Source: Kaistella soli (GTDB lineage Bacteria > Bacteroidota > Bacteroidia > Flavobacteriales > Weeksellaceae). From it: a stretch of DNA of 64,000 nt. Below, piece after piece: positions 17,613-26,207 of this stretch. The notes below the pieces were generated by a model. It did no database searches. It saw only the letters and a list, made by a program, of their open reading frames with translations, and had not been told where the DNA came from. The DNA lies in assembly GCF_019038595.1 (NCBI RefSeq), contig NZ_JAHOPF010000002.1:539496-603495 (forward strand), written 5' to 3'. Every line of letters starts with the position of its first letter. Position 1 is the stretch's first letter. Made by a program: the position numbers and the translations under genes.

Positions 17613-17959
17613 TTAGAGGTCGCTCCTACGGAGCTTCTTGATTTTCTCAATTATGTTGCTACAAAAAGTAGGCTCCTACGGAGCCGTCGAAATCAACATC
17701 TATTCCTTTCATGAAATTTTGATCAGAACGCTCCGCAGAAGATCCTTGTTGAAAAATACACGAGCTTTTTAGAGACCGCTCCTACGGAGCTCCTTGACTT
17801 TTTCAATTATGTTACTACAAAAAGTAAGCTCCTACGGAGCCTACCCAATCAGTATCTATTGTTATTGTGAAATTTCGTTTAAAAAGGCTCCGTAGAAGCC
17901 GACTCTCTGTAGAATATTATATTTCCAAATGTTGTGGAGCTCCGTAGGAGCGACCTCTA
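17613..17959. repeat. Array of REP-like palindromes (GCTCCTACGGAGC)
   Basis: Intact palindromes GCTCCTACGGAGC occur at 17622-17634, 17672-17684, 17778-17790 and 17828-17840, and the inverted form GCTCCGTAGGAGC at 17939-17951. Degenerate copies lie near 17729 and 17886. Three copies carry a conserved head, TAGAGGTC or TAGAGACC (17614, 17770, and inverted at 17952-17959). The segments starting at 17614 and 17770 are diverged direct repeats 156 nt apart. The inverted last copy abuts the transposase remnant, and its head TAG doubles as the transposase stop codon. Confidence 0.85.
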
Positions 17960-18420
17960 ATCATAAAATTCAAAAAGATATTTTTCATCAAAATCAACTC
18001 CCGAATTCTTCAAGATATTTAAATACTCATCCCTAAAACTAATCTTTTATGATGTTCTTCCTGATTCAGAATATATTTGCAAACCTGCCCAACCTGACTT
18101 TTAGAATAAGAAAATGCTCCGTAACCTTCCTACCAGTTAAATTTCCTGTTACACCAATGACTTTCATTAATAAATTTGGAGGAACCTGCTTTTATATCCC
18201 GCACGATTTCAGAAAGCGACTTATCTAAATTCTGAAAAGAAAACAGCAGATGTATGTGATCAGGATTAGCATAAAGCGCAAGCAATTTCTGTTTTCTGTT
18301 GTTTACAATTCCGGCAATATATTTTTCAAGTTCAATCCTGTGGGAAGATGGAATGAGATTTTCCCTGCCTTTTACGCAGAAAACAATCTGTATGTAAATT
18401 TGAGAATAAGTATTGGGCAT
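17957..18420 (-). pseudogene. Decayed IS200/IS605-type (REP-associated) TnpA transposase
   Basis: The reading frame from 18420 encodes a Y1 transposase N-terminal part with the HUH-type PDHIHLLF motif (about residue 53). It stops at TAG (18130-18132) right after CNRKFNW, where relatives continue with QEGYGAF, so CAG has become TAG. The frame then continues EGYGAFSYSKSQ...CKYILNQEEHH, which holds the catalytic-Tyr region. After a one-base frameshift it resumes as ISFRDEYLNILKN...FEFYD and a TAG at 17957-17959. With two lesions it is very probably inactive. Transposases of this type process the palindromes next to them. Confidence 0.85.
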
Positions 18421-18446
18421 TTCAGCGGATTTCAGTCAAATTTAGT

Positions 18447-18454
18447 TATTTTTG
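18447..18454 (+). promoter_or_regulatory. -7 box TATTTTTG for the methyltransferase-ZIP operon
   Basis: TAnnTTTG match that ends only 4 nt before the ATG at 18459, predicting a leaderless transcript. Confidence 0.6.
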
Positions 18455-18458
18455 CAGA

Positions 18459-19214
18459 ATGGCATGGTTTGAAACTTGGTTTGATACTCCTTATTATCAT
18501 ATTCTTTATAAAGACAGGGATTTTTTAGAAGCAGAAAACTTTATCTCGCTGCTTATCAGCGATTTAAATATTCCGATAAACTCAACAATAATCGATTTAG
18601 CCTGCGGAAAAGGAAGACACTCCGTTTTTCTCCATCAGCTGGGTTATAACGTTCTGGGACTTGATTTGTCTAAAGAAAGTATTTCACAGAATAAAAAATT
18701 CGAAACAGTTGATTCCGAAGAACATTTTCTGAAATTCGGAGTTCACGATATGCGGGAAGAAATTTATCCTGAAATTTCGGCTGAAAAAGTAGATGCAGTT
18801 TTCAATCTTTTTACGAGTTTCGGCTATTTTGAGGATGAAGCTGAAGACCGGAAAATATTCAGTTCGGTAAAAAACACGTTAAAAGAAAACGGTTATTTCG
18901 TTTTGGATTTCCTCAATGAAAAATGGGTAAAAAACACTTTAGTTCCCCAAGAGGTGACTATGAAAGAAGGAATAAATTTTCATATCACTAAAAAAATTGA
19001 AAATCAGCATGTCATCAAGGATATTCATTTTAAAGATAAGGACAAGGATTTTCATTTTTTTGAGAAAGTGAAACTTCATACGCTTGAAGAGATCGGAAAA
19101 TATGCAGAAGAATCCGGATTTGAAAGAGTCAAAATTTACGGAGACTACAATCTGGGAGAATACGACCGTGAAACTTCGCCGAGATGCATTAATGTTTTCA
19201 GGAAAAAAAGATAA
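18459..19214 (+). CDS. Class I SAM-dependent methyltransferase
   Basis: A 251-residue methyltransferase of the Methyltransf_25 type. The SAM motif TIIDLACGKGRHSVFLHQLG lies at about 43-62, with an acidic end of strand 2 at LGLDLS and the post-motif NLFTSFGYF near 115. The N terminus MAWFETWFDTPYYHILY is shared by a widespread group of small methyltransferases often annotated only as class I. The substrate is unknown. It starts 4 nt after a -7 box and is followed after 5 nt by the ZIP transporter, so the two form an operon. Confidence 0.85.
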   Translation: MAWFETWFDTPYYHILYKDRDFLEAENFISLLISDLNIPINSTIIDLACGKGRHSVFLHQLGYNVLGLDLSKESISQNKKFETVDSEEHFLKFGVHDMREEIYPEISAEKVDAVFNLFTSFGYFEDEAEDRKIFSSVKNTLKENGYFVLDFLNEKWVKNTLVPQEVTMKEGINFHITKKIENQHVIKDIHFKDKDKDFHFFEKVKLHTLEEIGKYAEESGFERVKIYGDYNLGEYDRETSPRCINVFRKKR

Positions 19215-19219
19215 AAAGC

Positions 19220-19912
19220 ATGATCATACTTTTATTGATTTTGAGTGTTTTAGCAGGAGTTTTTCTCGGAAAATTTTTCGGAGAAAAACAGAAATTCGCA
19301 AAAAACCTGTTGATTTTAAGTGCCGGATTTCTGATTACGATCTGTCTGAATGATGTTTTCCCGGAAGTGTACGCTTCAGACAATCACAACATCGGAATCT
19401 TCGTAATTGCCGGGGTTTTGCTGCAGATGCTTCTCGAAAATCTCACTAAAGGTTTTGAACACGGCCACTTTCATCATCATCAGGAAGAAAAAAACATCCT
19501 GCCCATTGCCCTGATGATCGGAATGTTTATTCACGCATTTCTGGAAGGAATTCCGCTGGCGAATGAGAAAAATATTTTTGATCCTTATTTAATGGGAATT
19601 CTTTTCCATAACCTTCCCATTTCTTTTGTTCTTGGTGCATTTCTTATTCAGAAAAACAAATTCACCACTTCATCATGGCTGGTGATCGCTTTTTTTGCTA
19701 TTGCTTCCCCTTTGGGACTGCTTTTAGGAAATTATTTCAATCCTGATTTTAAGGTCTATTTCTTAGCTCTGGTTGGCGGAATCTTCCTTCATATCTCTTC
19801 CGTTATTATTTTCGAGAGCAACAAAAACCACAATATCGACTGGACCAAAATCTTAATGGTGATTTGCGGTATTGTGCTGGCTTTGGTAAGCCATTTGTCC
19901 CATAACCATTAA
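19220..19912 (+). CDS. ZIP-family divalent metal transporter
   Basis: A 230-residue inner-membrane protein with seven to eight helices. The family's metal-binding motifs are present: HAFLEGIPLA in helix IV (about residue 108) and HNLPISFVLGAFL in helix V (about 137). Between helices III and IV is a His-rich cytoplasmic loop HGHFHHHQ (about 84), typical of Zn(2+) carriers of this family. ZIP proteins move Zn, Fe or Mn into the cytoplasm. It is the second gene of the operon with the methyltransferase. Confidence 0.88.
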   Translation: MIILLLILSVLAGVFLGKFFGEKQKFAKNLLILSAGFLITICLNDVFPEVYASDNHNIGIFVIAGVLLQMLLENLTKGFEHGHFHHHQEEKNILPIALMIGMFIHAFLEGIPLANEKNIFDPYLMGILFHNLPISFVLGAFLIQKNKFTTSSWLVIAFFAIASPLGLLLGNYFNPDFKVYFLALVGGIFLHISSVIIFESNKNHNIDWTKILMVICGIVLALVSHLSHNH

Positions 19913-19914
19913 AC

Positions 19915-19942
19915 AAAAAAGACTCCGGATTGCTCCGGAGTC
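19915..19942 (-). terminator. Terminator for the FadL-type porin transcript
   Basis: GACTCCGGA-TTGC-TCCGGAGTC hairpin (19921-19942) followed on the minus strand by a run of six T. On the plus strand no T-run follows, so it acts mainly for the minus-strand gene ending at 19972. Confidence 0.8.
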
Positions 19943-19971
19943 CCCATCATTATTTCACTTAATTCTGGAAA

Positions 19972-21354
19972 TTAAAACTTCCAGCCTAATGTGATATAGA
20001 AATTATCTCTCTTATTTTTTACATTGGATACCACCGACGCATCAGATTCAACAATGTACTGGTTGGAAAAATAGCCGGTGTTGTTGGCTGCTGAACCCTG
20101 AAGAAACGGACTGCTGTATTCGGAACTTACGTTCTGGTAAGCAGCATCAATATAAAATGATTTAAAATCATATCCGATCCCGCCTGCAATGGTATTTCTT
20201 TTTCCTAAAATTAAATTGTCATACGCTGTATTCCCGGAAACGGTCGGAATTGACATTGAGTCAAAAGGACTCGCCGCAAATCCGTATCCTCCTCTTAATC
20301 TGAAATCATTTAGTCGGTATTCCGCACCTACTTTAATTTCTGAAAGGTTGTTGGAGTGATCTGATAAAAACTGGTTCAGTTCTGTTTCTGCATCTCCATA
20401 CACTTTATATTTGGATTTCGTAAGTCCCAATGAATAATCCACATTGATTGCGAAATTTTTACTGGCTACATAAGCCGCACTTAAAGTGGCTTTCAGTGGC
20501 GTTGAAAGTTTACGGTCTTCAGTATAAGTTCCGTCCACAGGATTTTCGTATTCGCTGTAAATTCTTGCAATACTCCACCAGGTTGGGGTTTCTAACGAAG
20601 CACCCAGTCTGAACTGTGGATTGATTTTACCGATAACACCCACTGACGCCGAAAAACCATTAGCCGATTCTGAGAATGGCGTATATTGTTTGTTGTAAAC
20701 ATCCTGCACATTTGCATTGTTGATAAACGCCGCGGAATCATACTGATCCAGCACCGAATTATGAAAATTCAGTCCGGCACCAAGGTAAATTCTGTTGTCA
20801 TAATTCCCACCGACACCAATGCTCATCTTTGAACGGTTTCCGTAACGGTTATAAGCGTGACCGGCAAACGTCAGTTCGTCAACCAGCGCATTATTTGTAT
20901 CTCTGATTTCGTACACCAGAGCGTTGTTATCCGGTGTTTCCGAATAATCCTCCAGAGACTGGCTGGAATAATTCACTGCCACGTTTACAAATTTCCACGG
21001 AGAAGAGTCGATCTGAAAAACCGCTGTTCCTCCGACATTACCCAAATCGGTATTGTTTACTTTGTAATCTAACGATTTACCGGCATAGGAAGCGGTGTTT
21101 TTATTGCTTTCAATTCCTAAAGTTCCCGAAATTTCGCTGGCAATACTTACTGCAATACCCGCAGGATTTGAATTAAGAACAGAAAAATCTCCTCCTAACG
21201 CTCCCATTGAGCCTGCCATCGAATTATATTTCGAAGTACCGTTTAAGGATGAATTAGAATATACCTCTGCAGTATTCCTAAGGGTTGAGATATCCTGGGC
21301 ATTTGCAAAATATGCAGCAGAAATGCTAAGGATCATTAAAGACTTTTTAATCAT
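19972..21354 (-). CDS. OmpP1/FadL-type outer-membrane transporter
   Basis: A 460-residue outer-membrane beta-barrel. ATG 21354 gives the signal peptide MIKKSLMILSISAAYFANAQ. The N-terminal region NSMAGSMGALGGDFSVLNSNPAGIA is the hatch-domain signature of FadL/OmpP1 proteins, and the C terminus NFYITLGWKF ends with an aromatic residue for barrel assembly. FadL proteins admit hydrophobic compounds such as fatty acids; the ligand here is unknown. It follows the Tyr-rich lipoprotein gene by 24 nt and shares its promoter; the terminator at 19915-19942 ends the unit. Confidence 0.88.
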   Translation of the reverse strand: MIKKSLMILSISAAYFANAQDISTLRNTAEVYSNSSLNGTSKYNSMAGSMGALGGDFSVLNSNPAGIAVSIASEISGTLGIESNKNTASYAGKSLDYKVNNTDLGNVGGTAVFQIDSSPWKFVNVAVNYSSQSLEDYSETPDNNALVYEIRDTNNALVDELTFAGHAYNRYGNRSKMSIGVGGNYDNRIYLGAGLNFHNSVLDQYDSAAFINNANVQDVYNKQYTPFSESANGFSASVGVIGKINPQFRLGASLETPTWWSIARIYSEYENPVDGTYTEDRKLSTPLKATLSAAYVASKNFAINVDYSLGLTKSKYKVYGDAETELNQFLSDHSNNLSEIKVGAEYRLNDFRLRGGYGFAASPFDSMSIPTVSGNTAYDNLILGKRNTIAGGIGYDFKSFYIDAAYQNVSSEYSSPFLQGSAANNTGYFSNQYIVESDASVVSNVKNKRDNFYITLGWKF

Positions 21355-21378
21355 TTTATAAGTATACACTATTAAATA

Positions 21379-22389
21379 TTATCTTCTGAAACCTCCTGAT
21401 GAAGATCTTGTAGATCCCGAATTTGAATTTGAACTGGAAGAACCGCTGTTATATCCGCCGCTGTTTCCTGATCTGAAACCGCCTCCATCATAAGATCTTG
21501 TCGGCTGATTATAGTTTGGCGCACTTTGTCTCGGAGCGTTATTCTCTCTCGGACTGCTGTTCTGTCTAGGCGTTGTATTCGGCTGAGGATTTGTTCTGAA
21601 TCTTGGCTGACTGTTATTATTATTCGGCTGATTATACCTAGGATTATTGTTCATCTGCGGATTATTGGTATTCATTCTTGGAGAATCATTCCGGAATCCT
21701 GAATTTGAAGTATTATTTTGTCTCAGATTTGAGTTTGACATTCTTGATGAACTTCTGAAAGCACCGTCGGCACCACTTCTTTTATTAGTGAAACCTCCGC
21801 CATAACTGTTATAGCCGTTTCCGTAAGGAGAATAATAACCGTACGGATTATAACCGTAGTAAGGGTTGTAGCCGTAGTAGGGGTTATACCCATAATAAGG
21901 ATTATAGCCGTAGTAAGGGTTATAGTAGCCGTACCAAGGATTATATCCCAATCCCCATGGGCTGTAATAACCACCGTAGCCCCACGGAGAACCCCATCCG
22001 TAACTCATTCCGAAACCAAATCCGGAATAAAATCCGAAAGGATAATCCCATGAATCATTATAATAGGTATCAGTTCCTGTGTAATTGCCCCAATCCGAAC
22101 CTCCGTTATCATTCTTGTCATTCCACTTTTCATTGCGGTTATCGGAATTTAGATATTTGTTCTGATTATCATTGGCCTGATAATCATAGTACTCACCTAC
22201 TCTGTTTCCGCTGTTCATTACGGTTCCTTCAGGTAATGTATCCTTATTCGGGTCATAATAAACACCGTCTGTCTCACTGTAGCCACCCATCTGAGTACCG
22301 CAGGACATCAAAATTAAACCACCTGAAAGCGCCAAAACTGTTTTAGATTTCAGCATTTCAAGTAAATTTTTATAAGTAATTTTTTTCAT
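21379..22389 (-). CDS. Tyr/Gly/Asn-rich surface lipoprotein with NPYYGY repeats
   Basis: A 336-residue protein. ATG 22389 gives a basic N-terminus and signal peptide ending in lipobox LMSC (about residue 30); the upstream in-frame extension is not plausible. A central region (about 130-200) is rich in Tyr, Gly and Pro and holds four to five tandem NPYYGY units. The last third is low-complexity Asn/Ser/Gln/Arg/Pro. No catalytic domain is visible; a structural or matrix role is a guess. The repeat DNA is an 18-nt tandem array near 21844-21925, prone to length change. It heads an operon with the FadL-type porin and is divergent from proS. Confidence 0.8.
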   Translation of the reverse strand: MKKITYKNLLEMLKSKTVLALSGGLILMSCGTQMGGYSETDGVYYDPNKDTLPEGTVMNSGNRVGEYYDYQANDNQNKYLNSDNRNEKWNDKNDNGGSDWGNYTGTDTYYNDSWDYPFGFYSGFGFGMSYGWGSPWGYGGYYSPWGLGYNPWYGYYNPYYGYNPYYGYNPYYGYNPYYGYNPYGYYSPYGNGYNSYGGGFTNKRSGADGAFRSSSRMSNSNLRQNNTSNSGFRNDSPRMNTNNPQMNNNPRYNQPNNNNSQPRFRTNPQPNTTPRQNSSPRENNAPRQSAPNYNQPTRSYDGGGFRSGNSGGYNSGSSSSNSNSGSTRSSSGGFRR

Positions 22390-22416
22390 GATAAGGTGAA
22401 AAGTTTTAATTTGATT

Positions 22417-22466
22417 TATATTTGCACTTTGTACCAAAATTATACCAACTTCAGGGTATAAATTTG
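22417..22466 (+). promoter_or_regulatory. Two -7 boxes upstream of proS
   Basis: TATATTTG (22417-22424) and TAAATTTG (22459-22466) on the plus strand, giving leaders of about 105 and 65 nt for proS. They interleave with the opposite-strand box of the divergent lipoprotein gene. Confidence 0.5.
22435..22442 (-). promoter_or_regulatory. -7 box TAATTTTG for the Tyr-rich lipoprotein operon
   Basis: Minus-strand TAnnTTTG match with a leader of about 40 nt before ATG 22389. It lies between the two plus-strand boxes, so the divergent promoters overlap. Confidence 0.5.
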
Positions 22467-22534
22467 CGTAAAAATACGCTTTTCAAATTAGATAAGCATA
22501 CGCGATAAAAGTTAAATCTAAAGATAATAAAATA

Positions 22535-24010
22535 ATGGCAAAACTTACTTCCAGAGCCGAAGACTACAGCAAATGGTATAATGAATTAGTGGTAAAAGCT
22601 GATCTGGCGGAAAATTCCGGAGTTCGTGGCTGTATGGTGATCAAACCTTACGGTTATGCAATATGGGAAAAAATGCGGGATCAGATGGATAAAAAATTCA
22701 AGGAAACCGGTCACGAAAATGCTTATTTTCCGATTTTCATCCCCAAAAGTTTATTTGAAGCCGAAGAAAAAAATGCTGAAGGTTTTGCTAAAGAATGTGC
22801 AGTGGTAACCCACTACCGTTTAAAAACCGATCCTGATAATCCTAAAAAACTCATCGTTGACCCTGAAGCGAAACTGGAAGAAGAATTAATTGTCCGGCCA
22901 ACTTCAGAAGCTATCATCTGGAATACCTATAAAAACTGGATTCAGTCTTACCGTGATCTGCCGATTTTAATTAATCAGTGGGCCAATGTAGTACGTTGGG
23001 AAATGAGAACCCGTCTGTTTTTAAGAACCGCAGAATTTCTTTGGCAGGAAGGTCACACGGCGCATGCTACAAAAGAAGAAGCGGTAGAGGAAACCGAAAA
23101 GATGCTGGATGTGTATGCTGATTTTGCTGAAAATTTCATGGCAATACCGGTTATCAGAGGAATTAAAACAGAATCTGAAAGATTTGCAGGTGCTGATGAA
23201 ACTTACTGTATCGAAGCTTTAATGCAGGACGGTAAAGCACTTCAGGCCGGAACATCTCACTTTTTAGGACAGAATTTCGGTAAAGCATTCGACGTAAAAT
23301 TCACCAACAGAGAAGGAAAAATAGAACACGCATGGGGAACCTCCTGGGGAACTTCTACCCGACTGATGGGAGCCTTGATTATGACGCATTCTGATGATTT
23401 GGGCTTGGTTCTGCCTCCGACTTTAGCACCGATTCAGGTGGTTATTGTTCCTATTTTTAAAGGTGAGGAACAGCTGCAGCAGCTGAATGAAGTCGCGTTC
23501 GATATTCAGGCGAAATTAAAAGCAAAAGGAATTTCCGTAAAATACGACAACCGTACCGAAAACAAACCGGGGTGGAAGTTTGCCGAATACGAATTAAAAG
23601 GTGTTCCGGTAAGAATCGCTCTGGGCGCAAGAGACCTGGAAAACAAAACAGTAGAAATTGCAAGAAGAGACAATCTGACCAAGGAAACCCAGCCTATTGA
23701 AAATCTTGATATCTACATCGAAGAATTGCTAAAGACCATTCAGGAAGATATTTACAAAAAGGCTCTAAATTACCGCGAGACCCACATCACCAAAGTGGAG
23801 ACTTACGATGAGTTCAAAAAAGTATTGGAAGAAAAAGGCGGCTTTATTTCTGCACACTGGGACGGAACTCCTCAAGAGGAAGAGCAGATTAAAAACGAAA
23901 CCAAAGCAACGATCCGCTGCATCCCTTTGGATAATAAACTTGAAGACGGAATTTCTCTGATTTCCGGAAAGCCATCAAAACAGAGAGTTATTTTCGCTAA
24001 ATCATATTAA
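22535..24010 (+). CDS. proS: Prolyl-tRNA synthetase (eukaryote/archaeal-type)
   Basis: A 491-residue class II aminoacyl-tRNA synthetase that charges tRNA-Pro. Class II motifs are visible: motif 1 around [16 protein letters not shown] (about residue 42), motif 2 with [18 protein letters not shown] (about 165), and motif 3 with [22 protein letters not shown] (about 270). An anticodon-binding domain (about 300-400) includes [11 protein letters not shown]. The C-terminal extension and absence of the editing insert fit the short ProS type found in Bacteroidota. Full length for this type. Confidence 0.96.
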   Translation: MAKLTSRAEDYSKWYNELVVKADLAENSGVRGCMVIKPYGYAIWEKMRDQMDKKFKETGHENAYFPIFIPKSLFEAEEKNAEGFAKECAVVTHYRLKTDPDNPKKLIVDPEAKLEEELIVRPTSEAIIWNTYKNWIQSYRDLPILINQWANVVRWEMRTRLFLRTAEFLWQEGHTAHATKEEAVEETEKMLDVYADFAENFMAIPVIRGIKTESERFAGADETYCIEALMQDGKALQAGTSHFLGQNFGKAFDVKFTNREGKIEHAWGTSWGTSTRLMGALIMTHSDDLGLVLPPTLAPIQVVIVPIFKGEEQLQQLNEVAFDIQAKLKAKGISVKYDNRTENKPGWKFAEYELKGVPVRIALGARDLENKTVEIARRDNLTKETQPIENLDIYIEELLKTIQEDIYKKALNYRETHITKVETYDEFKKVLEEKGGFISAHWDGTPQEEEQIKNETKATIRCIPLDNKLEDGISLISGKPSKQRVIFAKSY

Positions 24011-24132
24011 TGATTGCATATAATGAATAAAACGTAATAGAATGTTAATCTTATTATAAATTATGCATTTTCAACCGCAAATGGATTGAAATTTGCATGA
24101 CTTTATTAAGTTAAATTTTAAAATAAACTATT

Positions 24133-25422
24133 ATGTCATTAAATGTTATCGATCTTATCAAAGGGCAATTAGGTCCTGCATTAGTTTCTCAGGCAGCTTC
24201 CCAATTAGGAGAAAGCGAATCAGGAATTTCTAAAGCAATAAGCGGTTTACTGCCTGCTGTTGTGGGAGGATTGGCAAATCATGCTGATAATCCGGGCGTT
24301 TTAGACTCTATTACTGGAGCTTCCTCCAGCGGATTACTCGGAAATTTACTGGGAGGTTCTTCCGGTAATTCTGTGATATCTACTGTTCTATCTTCTATTT
24401 TTGGAGATAAAATTGGCGGATTGGTCAATGCGATTTCAGGTTATGCAGGAATAAGCAACTCTTCATCAAATTCATTGCTGAATATGGTGACCGGTGCTTC
24501 CGTAGGTTCTTTAGGGAAATACGCTGCAGACAATAATTTGGGAGCTTCAGGATTATCCGGGCTTTTAAGAGATCAGAAGGGCATTGTTTCCTCATTACTT
24601 CCTGCCGGTCTTTCATTAGCCTCTTTAGGTTTAGGACATTGGGGCGGTGCTGATACTCCTCTTGAAACCGAGAAAGTTACGGTAACATCATACGATCAGC
24701 CTAAAGTGGAAGTTAACCGGGGAGGCAATACCCACATGAATCCTGAGAGAACTGACGACAAAGACGCCGGATCGATCTGGAAATGGTTACTTCCGCTCTT
24801 ACTTCTTGCCCTTGCAGCATGGTTTTTGTGGAAACAGTGCAACAAGCCGGCAACTGAAACTACGACCATGACAGATTCTACTGCGGTAGTCTCAGATTCC
24901 GCTGCTATGGCAATGCCTGCAGATTCAATGGTAACTACTGCTCCGAAAACAGATGAAAATATTGATCTGAACGGTGTTGCTCTGAAAGGATACAAAGGCG
25001 GAATGGAAGATTCTATGATATCTTTCCTGAAATCCGGAGGATACAAAAATGCTGCGGATGATGCTGCATTAAAAGATGCGTGGTATACTTTTGATAAAGT
25101 AAACTTTAAAATGGGGTCATCAACCGAGTTGGAAGCAGGTTCTCAGACTCAGCTTGACAATTTGGTGGCGATCTTGAAAGCATATCCTGAAGCTAAAATC
25201 AAAGTTGGCGGTTATACCGATAAAGTAGGTGATGAAGCTGCTAACGTTAAACTTTCTACAGCCAGAGCTAACTTCATTAAAGCAGCTCTGGAAAAATCGG
25301 GAGTTGGTGCACAGGTTATGGGAGCTGAAGGGTACGGAAGCAAATTTGCCACTGTTGCCGCTACTGCATCTGATGCTGAGAGAGCAGTTGACAGAAAAAT
25401 GGCAGTGAGGTTTGCCAAATAA
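24133..25422 (+). CDS. DUF937-OmpA domain membrane protein
   Basis: A 429-residue fusion. Residues 1-175 form a DUF937 region rich in Gly, Ser and Leu (KAISGLLPAVVGGLANHAD...). A single membrane segment WKWLLPLLLLALAAWFLWK (about 216-234) is followed by a Ser/Thr/Ala-rich linker and a C-terminal OmpA-like peptidoglycan-binding domain (about 310-429), with VNFKMGSSTELEAGSQTQL, VGGYTDKVG and a final RAVDRKMAVRF. No signal peptide precedes DUF937, so that part is likely cytoplasmic and the OmpA domain periplasmic, tethering inner membrane to cell wall. A terminator follows. Confidence 0.85.
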   Translation: MSLNVIDLIKGQLGPALVSQAASQLGESESGISKAISGLLPAVVGGLANHADNPGVLDSITGASSSGLLGNLLGGSSGNSVISTVLSSIFGDKIGGLVNAISGYAGISNSSSNSLLNMVTGASVGSLGKYAADNNLGASGLSGLLRDQKGIVSSLLPAGLSLASLGLGHWGGADTPLETEKVTVTSYDQPKVEVNRGGNTHMNPERTDDKDAGSIWKWLLPLLLLALAAWFLWKQCNKPATETTTMTDSTAVVSDSAAMAMPADSMVTTAPKTDENIDLNGVALKGYKGGMEDSMISFLKSGGYKNAADDAALKDAWYTFDKVNFKMGSSTELEAGSQTQLDNLVAILKAYPEAKIKVGGYTDKVGDEAANVKLSTARANFIKAALEKSGVGAQVMGAEGYGSKFATVAATASDAERAVDRKMAVRFAK

Positions 25423-25444
25423 TTAAAGTAAATAAAATAATATC

Positions 25445-25473
25445 AAATCCCGACAAAATTGTCGGGATTTTTT
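25445..25473 (+). terminator. Terminator after DUF937-OmpA gene
   Basis: AAATCCCGACAA/TTGTCGGGATTT stem (25445-25456 with 25459-25470) followed by a T-run. It separates the OmpA gene from the two-component operon. Confidence 0.85.
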
Positions 25474-25523
25474 AGTGCTCATTGTCTTGGGATAAATTTC
25501 CTTAATTTCGTGAAAATTTTCAA

Positions 25524-26207
25524 ATGAATATTCTTTTACTCGAAGACGACCTCATCCTTTCCGCAGAACTGACCAAATTTCTGGAGAACAACAGGTTCTC
25601 AGTAAAAAAAGTATATGATGGCGAATCTTTTATCACGGAATTAAAACAGAATCAGCCTTACGATCTTTATTTACTCGATATCAATGTTCCTAAAATTTCG
25701 GGACTCGAGGTTTGCGAAAAAATCCGCGAGCAAGATCATAATACTCCCATTATCATCATTTCTGCCAACGGTGATATTTCTGATAAAAAGAACGCGTTCG
25801 GCAGGTTAGCAGATGATTTTTTGGTTAAACCCTTTCAGTTTGAAGAACTGCTTCTGAGGATCAGTTCATTATTAAGACGGAACAGCAACAACAACCCAGC
25901 TGCTGATGAAGTTATTACTGTTGCAGACCTTATTATTAATAAAACTGAACAGAAAGTTTTCAGAAACGGCAATGAAATAAACCTTACTGTTAAAGAGTTT
26001 CAGCTGCTCGCATATTTAGCCGATGCGCAGGGACGGACTGTTTCCAAACAGCAGATTACTGAAAATGTTTGGGAGCATAATTTTAACACCAACACCAACA
26101 CAGTAGAAGTGTACATCAATTTTTTGAGAAAGAAAATAGATAAGGATTTCTCTGTTAAACTCATCCACACGCGCTCCGGTTTTGGGTATTATTTAAATCC
26201 TTCATAG
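25524..26207 (+). CDS. OmpR-family response regulator
   Basis: A 227-residue transcription regulator. The receiver domain (1-120) has the acidic pair LLEDD, phospho-acceptor Asp in YLLDINVP (about residue 52), the Thr/Ser switch position in IIIISANG, and Lys in LVKPFQ (about 102). The C-terminal winged-helix DNA-binding domain (about 130-225) includes LTVKEFQLLAYLADAQGRTVSKQQITENVWEHNF and TNTVEVYINFLRKKID. It abuts the sensor kinase gene with no gap. The adjacent RND operon is preceded by three phased 11-bp repeats, the expected type of site for this family, so metal-responsive control of efflux is likely (inference). Confidence 0.93.
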   Translation: MNILLLEDDLILSAELTKFLENNRFSVKKVYDGESFITELKQNQPYDLYLLDINVPKISGLEVCEKIREQDHNTPIIIISANGDISDKKNAFGRLADDFLVKPFQFEELLLRISSLLRRNSNNNPAADEVITVADLIINKTEQKVFRNGNEINLTVKEFQLLAYLADAQGRTVSKQQITENVWEHNFNTNTNTVEVYINFLRKKIDKDFSVKLIHTRSGFGYYLNPS

